Shown: piece after piece, positions 1 through 4,009 of the stretch
Layout: each line of letters opens with the position of its first letter
Position numbering within the stretch: the first letter of the stretch is position 1
DNA from: Terriglobus sp.
GTDB lineage: Bacteria; Acidobacteriota; Terriglobia; Terriglobales; Acidobacteriaceae
NCBI GenBank assembly: GCA_023265355.1
Contig: JAHFTZ010000116.1
Span: forward strand, 1-7,095
Direction of reading: 5' to 3'
DNA length: 7,095 nt
The notes under the pieces: generated by a model
What the model was told of the DNA's origin: nothing
The model's database searches: none
What the model saw: only the letters and a program-made list of their open reading frames with translations
Position numbers and translations under genes: made by a program

Positions 1-1
1 C

Positions 2-391
2 CAGATGGGTGAAGAACTCGAAGACCGTTCGGAGGATGTGATCTACCTCATCGCACAGGTGACCGTAGACAATCGCTTCCGCGCTCCACTCTTCCTCAAA
101 GACCTCCACGCCGACCTGACCTCCCCGGAGGGCGCAGAGCTGCAGAGCAGCGCCGCCGAACCTCGCGACATCGCCGTGATCCTTGCCTCTTATCCAAAAC
201 TGAAGGCCCTGCTCGACCAGGCGGGCAAACCTCTGCGTCGCGAGGCCACCATCGCTCCCGGAGCCTCAGCCAGCGGCTACGTCCTGCTGCAATATCCCAT
301 CGACGAAAAGGCCTGGCAAACTCGCAAGGCCTCCGCGCTTCACATCGACTTCTACCACAACAGCACCATCACAACGTCGTTCCCCAAATAG
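2..391 (+). CDS. Hypothetical protein, C-terminal part (5' end outside window)
   Basis: The frame is open to the left edge, so this is probably the C-terminal ~130 residues of a longer protein. The ATG at position 5 has no visible upstream context and is unlikely to be the true start. The visible part is soluble, with alternating hydrophobic segments suggesting a beta-rich, immunoglobulin-like fold: VIYLIAQVTVDNRF near the start, then LFLKDLHADLTSPEG, an Ala/Leu helical stretch (IAVILASYPKLKALLDQ), IAPGASASGYVLLQYP, and a final strand ALHIDFYHNSTITTSFPK. From memory, similar proteins with an N-terminal membrane segment occur in Terriglobia, where the 'APG-S--G-VLL-FP' element is typical, but no function is known to me. 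No catalytic motif is visible. It ends with TAG and converges on the minus-strand gene across a 90-bp gap. Confidence 0.6.
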   Translation, partial: QMGEELEDRSEDVIYLIAQVTVDNRFRAPLFLKDLHADLTSPEGAELQSSAAEPRDIAVILASYPKLKALLDQAGKPLRREATIAPGASASGYVLLQYPIDEKAWQTRKASALHIDFYHNSTITTSFPK

Positions 392-404
392 CTCGACTTG
401 TCAT

Positions 405-471
405 CCGCAGCGCTTCTTTGTCATCCCGTAGCGCAGCGGAGGGATCTGCTGTTGCCTCCGCTCGCAACAAC
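405..471. repeat. GTCATCC-type dispersed intergenic repeat (REP-like)
   Basis: The convergent gap holds two related units side by side, TCATCCGCAGCGCTTC (401-416) and TCATCCCGTAGCGCAGCGG (421-439), the second continuing GAGGGATCTGC. The second unit can fold by pairing ATCCC (423-427) with GGGAT (441-445). A further small hairpin follows, TGTTGC (450-455) with GCAACA (464-469). The wording resembles the widespread 'GTCATCCTGAGCGAAGCGAAGGATC' family of intergenic repeats common in Acidobacteriota and some other phyla. That likeness is from memory and needs a genome search. There is no T tract, so a classical intrinsic terminator is not evident, although the structures lie where both converging transcripts would end. 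Confidence 0.5.
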
Positions 472-481
472 GCGTAGAGCC

Positions 482-1288
482 CTACTGCCCCTTGGGCGAA
501 GACAAATATCCCGACACCGTATTCTTGTCCACGTTGTTCACCACGATCTCGTAGAGCACAGGGTCCTTGCCCGTATAAAACTGCACCGGCTCCATCATGC
601 TCTTGTCCTTCTTCTCGATCGTGCGGTCGTCTGACATCACATTCATCGTGTACTTACCGTGCTTCTGGTCGGCCTTCTTCAGCTGCAGCTTGACTGTCGC
701 AAGCACTACGGGCTTATCGCCCTTATGCAGCGTGAACTCGGCGTAGTTGCGATCGCCCTTGTGCTTCAGTACCTCGAGCTCGTCGTGATTGCGCGCAATC
801 AAACCGCTCATCACGCCCGCATCGCCCATCGTGCGCTGAAGCTGCGTCTTCGTCGCTTCCAGATCGGTCTTCGTCGTGGCAACATCCGTCTTCACGCCAC
901 CCACATCCGTCTTCACAGAAGAGACCTCCGTCGAAACCTGCCCGATCTTCTCCTGCGTCGCCTGCTGCGTCTGTTCAAGACGCCTGGTGTCCGCCTGCTG
1001 CCGCGCCAGAATCGCTTCGCCGCGCAGTTCCAACTGCTTCTGCGTCACACCCAGACTCTGGCCGAAAGTCTCCGTCGTCGCCCGCAATCGCGCATCCGTC
1101 GCGTTCAACTTCTGCTGCAGGGCCGTATTCTGTGCCTGGGCGGCGGCAAGCTGCTTATCTGCCTCGCCGAGATGATTTTGCAAGGTGTAGGACCAGACCA
1201 GACCGCCGATCGCAAGCACCAGAGCCCCAATCGTCAAAGCCAGAAACGCATTCGACGCCGTTCTCTGCCCGTTTTCCAAATCGCTCAT
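482..1288 (-). CDS. Membrane-anchored coiled-coil protein of unknown function
   Basis: This is a 268-residue protein. Residues 1-14 are a short polar N-terminus, 15-34 (FLALTIGALVLAIGGLVWSY) form one transmembrane helix, about 37-155 are a long Gln/Ala/Thr-rich coiled coil, and about 180-268 are a compact, Lys-rich, beta-type domain (YAEFTLHKG, LQLKKADQKHGKYTMNVMSDD, EPVQFYTG, LYEIVVNNV, GYLSSPKGQ). The likely arrangement is an inner-membrane anchor with rod and C-terminal domain in the periplasm. Within the rod, residues 119-150 are near-exact heptads of VKTDVxx type, encoded by 21-bp repeats. The start is ATG 1288, supported by a GGAGG four bases upstream (complement of 1293-1297). I recall proteins with this C-terminal domain in acidobacteria but know no function. 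It is divergent from the ThiO-like gene and stands alone on its strand. Confidence 0.85.
   Translation of the reverse strand: MSDLENGQRTASNAFLALTIGALVLAIGGLVWSYTLQNHLGEADKQLAAAQAQNTALQQKLNATDARLRATTETFGQSLGVTQKQLELRGEAILARQQADTRRLEQTQQATQEKIGQVSTEVSSVKTDVGGVKTDVATTKTDLEATKTQLQRTMGDAGVMSGLIARNHDELEVLKHKGDRNYAEFTLHKGDKPVVLATVKLQLKKADQKHGKYTMNVMSDDRTIEKKDKSMMEPVQFYTGKDPVLYEIVVNNVDKNTVSGYLSSPKGQ
840..944 (-). repeat. Tandem 21-bp repeat encoding coiled-coil heptads
   Basis: About five 21-bp units lie in phase with the reading frame. Two share an exact 14-base core, ACATCCGTCTTCAC at 882-895 and 903-916 on the plus strand. Diverged copies begin at 840, 861 and 924. On the coding strand they give successive VSSVKTD, VGGVKTD, VATTKTD, LEATKTQ heptads with hydrophobic a and d-type positions. 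This is best read as internal expansion of the coiled coil by duplication. Confidence 0.75.
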
Positions 1289-1381
1289 TCCGCCTCCAGC
1301 TGAAGTTCGTTGAACCTACACGCAAATCATAAGCGCAGAGGCGTCCCGATGCCTGCTTCATTCTCTCTTTACAATAAGCAG
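1289..1381. promoter_or_regulatory. Divergent promoter region (coiled-coil gene / ThiO-like gene)
   Basis: The 93 bp between the two divergent starts must hold both promoters. For the plus strand, TACAAT at 1370-1375 is followed by exactly six bases and the ATG at 1382, which would place transcription start on or next to the A of the start codon. For the minus strand, TATGAT (complement of 1326-1331) is a possible -10, giving a leader of about 30 bases that contains the GGAGG ribosome-binding site. No convincing TTGACA-like -35 is seen for either. Confidence 0.45.
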
Positions 1382-2287
1382 ATGGACAATGCCGGAATCG
1401 CGATTTCAGGGGCAGGCATTATCGGTCTCTCCCTCGCGCTTGAACTTCATCGTCGCGGCGCACCTGTCACCGTCACTGATGCGCATAAGCCCGGCATCGC
1501 CAGCACCGCCGCCGCAGGCATGCTCGCCGCCAACGATCCTGAAAATCCGATCGCCCTGCGTGAACTCTCGCTGTATAGCCTCTCCCTCTATCCCGAATTT
1601 CTCGCGCGGACCGAAGAGATCAGCGGCCTGAGCATCCCGATCCAGACGCACTACACACAGCAGTACACGCATGACAGGTCTGCCACGCTTCTCAAAGAAG
1701 ACTCCCTCAATCCCCGCCATCTCCACGCTGCACTTCTCCAGGCCGCACGCAACAAAGGTATCGCCGTTCAAACCGAAGCGGTCGATGCGGAGATCACCGT
1801 GGACTGTACCGGCGCATGGTCGCGCCCTCTCATCCAGCCCGCCAAGGGCCAGATGCTCCGCGTCCTCCTTCAGGGTGGCGAACTCCACCGTGAAGATCTC
1901 GGTAACTTCGTCCTCCGCACGCCGCACCTTTACATCGTGCCGCGCCTTGACGGAACAGCCCTCATCGGAGCGACCGTCGAAGACGCAGGCTTCAGCACCT
2001 CCACGGACGAAGAAGAGCTTCTGCGCCTGCGTGCGCGCGCAGCCGAAATTCTTCCCTCCATCGCGCACGCTCCGCAGGTCGAGGCTTGGGCGGGCCTTCG
2101 CCCCCGCTCCGCAGACGGGCTTCCCGTCCTTGGTCAACTCATGCCTAACCGCTTTATTGCCACCGGGCACTTCCGCAACGGCATACTTCTCGCCCCAGCT
2201 ACAGCCGAGACCATGGCCGAACTGATCCTCGGCGGAAGCTCGCCAATCAAGCTCCAGGCCTTCTCTCCGGCACGATTTAGGCGCTAG
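1382..2287 (+). CDS. FAD-dependent amine/glycine oxidase-like protein (DAO family, ThiO-like), compact
   Basis: This 301-residue protein belongs to the D-amino-acid-oxidase family. Residues 6-15 (IAISGAGIIG) are the Rossmann GxGxxG dinucleotide motif, and D33 closing the second strand would bind the FAD ribose. STAAAGMLAA (41-50) is the ThiO-type 'AAAGML' flavin segment. GLRPRSADGLPVLG (from 238) and TGHFRNGILLAPATAE (from 261) are the C-terminal ThiO signatures; R240 and R265 match the carboxylate-binding arginines of Bacillus glycine oxidase (R302, R329). ThiO oxidises glycine to dehydroglycine for the thiamine thiazole ring. At 301 residues it is shorter than the usual ~370: the segments on either side of NPRHLHAALL (about residues 90-150) are abbreviated. 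I chose ATG 1382 because it puts the first beta strand next to the N-terminus and follows TACAAT by six bases; in-frame TTG 1310 and ATG 1349 would add an unrelated basic tail. No other thiamine gene is nearby, so the substrate is uncertain. Confidence 0.8.
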   Translation: MDNAGIAISGAGIIGLSLALELHRRGAPVTVTDAHKPGIASTAAAGMLAANDPENPIALRELSLYSLSLYPEFLARTEEISGLSIPIQTHYTQQYTHDRSATLLKEDSLNPRHLHAALLQAARNKGIAVQTEAVDAEITVDCTGAWSRPLIQPAKGQMLRVLLQGGELHREDLGNFVLRTPHLYIVPRLDGTALIGATVEDAGFSTSTDEEELLRLRARAAEILPSIAHAPQVEAWAGLRPRSADGLPVLGQLMPNRFIATGHFRNGILLAPATAETMAELILGGSSPIKLQAFSPARFRR

Positions 2288-2313
2288 ATCGCACCGATAT
2301 TCGCGCAGCCGTC

Positions 2314-2343
2314 GTGACAACCGCACAAACGCTGAGCTATAAC
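2314..2343 (+). promoter_or_regulatory. Probable sigma-70-type promoter of citrate synthase
   Basis: GTGACA (2314-2319, five of six matches to TTGACA) and TATAAC (2338-2343) are separated by 18 bp. Transcription would begin near 2350, leaving a leader of about 38 bases before ATG 2388. It begins 26 bp after the stop of the ThiO-like gene, which argues that citrate synthase has its own transcript. Confidence 0.5.
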
Positions 2344-2387
2344 CGAATGTACTTCCAGCTTCAACGGATTTGGAGAATGATCAACGA

Positions 2388-3521
2388 ATGTCTACTGCCG
2401 TAGCAACCCGGGGTCTCGAAGGTATCGTCGCAACCACCTCTTCCATCTGCTGGATCGACGGGGACGCTGGCGTTCTCTCTTACCGCGGCATCGATATTCA
2501 TGAGCTTGCGGCCAAATCTACCTTTGAAGAAACCACCTACCTTCTCTGGTTCGGCACGCTCCCTACAGCGGCTCAGCTCGCGGAGTTCTCCAAACAACTA
2601 GCTGAAGCCCGTTCTCTCGACCCAAAAGTCATCGACTTCCTGCGCAGCCTGCCCACGACGGCAACTCCCATGGAAGTCCTGCGCACCTCGGTCAGCTTTC
2701 TTTCGATCTACGACGCGGATGACGCAGACAGCTCGCATGACGCGAACGTTCGCAAGGCGATCCGCCTCACCTCGCAGGTCGCCATGCTGGTCGCGCTCTT
2801 CGACCGCATCCGCAAGGGTCTTGCTGTTGTCGAGGCAGACAAGAGCCTCACGCACGCGGGCAACTTCCTCTGGATGCTGACGGGCATCAAGCCGATTGAA
2901 ACCGCCGTCCAGGCCTTCGATACCGCGCTCATCCTCCACGCCGATCACGAACTCAACGCTTCCACCTTCGCCGCGCGCGTCATCGCCGCCACCCTCGCCG
3001 ACATTCACTCAGCCGTTACCGGCGCCATCGGAGCCCTCAAGGGGCCGCTCCACGGCGGCGCGAACGAAGCCGTCATGCGACTCCTCTTCGCCATCGACAA
3101 GGCCGGTGCGGATCCCGTGGAGTACGTCGCAGATCTGCTCGCAAAGAAGGTCAAGGTCTCCGGCTTCGGCCACCGCGTCTACAAGACCGAAGATCCCCGC
3201 GCGACCCATCTCCGCCGCATGTCGGAGTCTCTGGGCAAGGCAGCGGGCAATCCGAAGTGGTTCGAGATGTCGCGCAAAATCGAGCTCTACGTCAAGGAAC
3301 AGAAGAAGCTCAACGCCAACGTCGACTTCTACTCCGCCAGCACCTACACCACGCTGGGCATCGACATTGATCTCTTCACGCCCATCTTCGCTGTGAGCCG
3401 CATCTCCGGCTGGGCCGCGCACGTCATTGAACAGCACGATGACAACCGCCTGATCCGCCCGCGCGCCGACTACACCGGACCAGCGTACCCCGCACCCTAC
3501 ATCCCCCTGGAATCACGCTAG
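2388..3521 (+). CDS. gltA: Citrate synthase (short, dimeric-type)
   Basis: This 377-residue cytoplasmic enzyme condenses acetyl-CoA with oxaloacetate to citrate, the entry step of the TCA cycle. Signatures in order are GVLSYRGIDIHELA (near 30-43); H184-A-D-H187-E-L-N-A-S-T; GPLHGGANEAV with catalytic H222; GFGHRVYKTEDPRA with H262; VDFYSAS with catalytic D313; RISGWAAH with R338; and LIRPRADYTGP with R357/R359. The His-His-Asp triad and the oxaloacetate-binding arginines are thus intact. The length matches Bacillus/archaeal-type enzymes rather than the ~427-residue E. coli hexamer, which has an extra N-terminal NADH-sensing part. A 2-methylcitrate synthase cannot be excluded by motif, but no prp genes adjoin. 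ATG 2388 fits the family start; the in-frame TTG 2370 would add six residues. The ribosome-binding signal GGAG (2372-2375) is an unusually long 12 bases away. A strong stem-loop follows the stop. Confidence 0.93.
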   Translation: MSTAVATRGLEGIVATTSSICWIDGDAGVLSYRGIDIHELAAKSTFEETTYLLWFGTLPTAAQLAEFSKQLAEARSLDPKVIDFLRSLPTTATPMEVLRTSVSFLSIYDADDADSSHDANVRKAIRLTSQVAMLVALFDRIRKGLAVVEADKSLTHAGNFLWMLTGIKPIETAVQAFDTALILHADHELNASTFAARVIAATLADIHSAVTGAIGALKGPLHGGANEAVMRLLFAIDKAGADPVEYVADLLAKKVKVSGFGHRVYKTEDPRATHLRRMSESLGKAAGNPKWFEMSRKIELYVKEQKKLNANVDFYSASTYTTLGIDIDLFTPIFAVSRISGWAAHVIEQHDDNRLIRPRADYTGPAYPAPYIPLESR

Positions 3522-3538
3522 ACCAACGAGCATCCTCG

Positions 3539-3574
3539 CCCCGTTCTTTCGCTGCTTTACGCGAAAGAACGGGG
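3539..3574 (+). terminator. Perfect 14-bp stem-loop downstream of citrate synthase
   Basis: CCCCGTTCTTTCGC (3539-3552) and GCGAAAGAACGGGG (3561-3574) are perfect inverted repeats around the 8-base loop TGCTTTAC, starting 17 bases after the citrate synthase stop. The position suits a transcription terminator or a 3' mRNA-stabilising hairpin. No run of T follows (TGGTCGCG instead), so it is not a textbook intrinsic terminator. The symmetric arms could also be a dispersed palindromic element. Confidence 0.6.
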
Positions 3575-3620
3575 TGGTCGCGAAGCGATTCTTACGCGCA
3601 CTTGTCCGCACAGGCGCGTC

Positions 3621-3632
3621 TACAATCACCCC
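3621..3632 (+). promoter_or_regulatory. Putative -10 box of a leaderless transcript
   Basis: TACAAT (3621-3626) stands exactly six bases before the ATG at 3633, and CACCCC lies between, so no Shine-Dalgarno sequence is possible there. The same hexamer and spacing precede the ATG at 1382. This suggests transcription starts at the initiation codon. A clear -35 is lacking; TTGTCC (3602-3607) is the nearest candidate, but its 13-bp spacing is too short. Confidence 0.45.
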
Positions 3633-3884
3633 ATGTTAAATAAAGAAATAAAACCAACCTCAGGAAGCTGCTCCAGCGTAGCCCTGGGCTCCCTGGCCCT
3701 TGGCGCGTCCGCGATAGGAGCCCTCGCCTTGTCCGCAGTCGCGATAGGAGCGATGGCCATTGGAGCTTTGGCCATCGGACGACTCGCAATCAAGCGCGGT
3801 CGGATCGATGAACTGACCATTGGCAAACTTACCGTAGACAACCTCATCATCCGAAAGCAATCGTCATCCGATCCACGCACATGA
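3633..3884 (+). CDS. Small pentapeptide-type repeat protein of unknown function
   Basis: This 83-residue protein is dominated by about 12 consecutive five-residue units from residue 15 to 74: SVALG, SLALG, ASAIG, ALALS, AVAIG, AMAIG, ALAIG, RLAIK, RGRID, ELTIG, KLTVD, NLIIR. Position 4 of each unit is Leu/Ile/Val and position 5 is usually Gly in the first seven. The first seven units are fully hydrophobic; the last five carry charges (R, K, D, E). It is followed by a polar tail (KQSSSDPRT), and an N-terminal stretch MLNKEIKPTSGSC precedes it. The strict period of five suggests a small beta-solenoid, but the canonical pentapeptide consensus A(D/N)LXX is absent, and residues 16-49 could instead insert in a membrane as glycine-rich helices. 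I recall similar unnamed proteins in proteobacteria with this hydrophobic-to-charged layout, without known function. ATG 3633 follows TACAAT by six bases, supporting this start. It lies between citrate synthase and the receptor and shares no operon with either. Confidence 0.7.
   Translation: MLNKEIKPTSGSCSSVALGSLALGASAIGALALSAVAIGAMAIGALAIGRLAIKRGRIDELTIGKLTVDNLIIRKQSSSDPRT
3711..3751 (+). repeat. Direct repeat within the pentapeptide gene
   Basis: GCGATAGGAGC occurs exactly at 3711-3721 and 3741-3751. The 30-base offset equals two pentapeptide units (2 x 15 bases), so it looks like a trace of duplication that lengthened the repeat protein. Confidence 0.6.
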
Positions 3885-3934
3885 CAAAGCTGTGACATCT
3901 GAAAGACATTTCACTGACAAGCCATCTTCGCACT

Positions 3935-3988
3935 CATATCAGACTCATCAAGTCGCCATTAATACCGACTATATAAGTCGCATATCAG
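3935..3988 (+). promoter_or_regulatory. Operator-like repeats and probable promoter of the TonB-dependent receptor
   Basis: CGACT (3966-3970) and AGTCG (3976-3980) form an inverted repeat around ATATA, with a third half-site AGTCG at 3951-3955. CATATCAG occurs as an 8-bp direct repeat at 3935-3942 and 3981-3988. The palindrome centre overlaps the best -10 candidates (TATATA 3970-3975 or TATAAG 3972-3977), an arrangement suited to repression. It does not match the Fur consensus (GATAATGATAATCATTATC), so any iron control through Fur is not supported here. No clear -35 is present. Confidence 0.4.
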
Positions 3989-4009
3989 CGCTCGAGGATG
4001 GAAGAATTC

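Noticed and set aside
401..471. CRISPR array
   Set aside because: Only two degenerate units lie side by side without regular spacers, and no cas genes are present.
398..634. 78-codon plus-strand frame over the repeat and the end of the coiled-coil gene
   Set aside because: It is mostly antisense to a real gene and begins inside the intergenic repeat. There is no supporting signal.
659..1303. 214-codon plus-strand frame
   Set aside because: It is antisense to the coiled-coil gene. It is Leu/Arg-rich with no domain, as expected from the reverse of Gln/Ala-rich coding.
1406..2326. 306-codon minus-strand frame
   Set aside because: It is antisense to the ThiO-like gene, whose motifs are clear. 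Its composition (Arg/Gly/Asp-rich) is that of a shadow frame.
3885..4009. Fur box before the TonB-dependent receptor
   Set aside because: No stretch approaches the 19-bp GATAAT-type consensus; the AT-rich part is better described by the CGACT/AGTCG palindrome.
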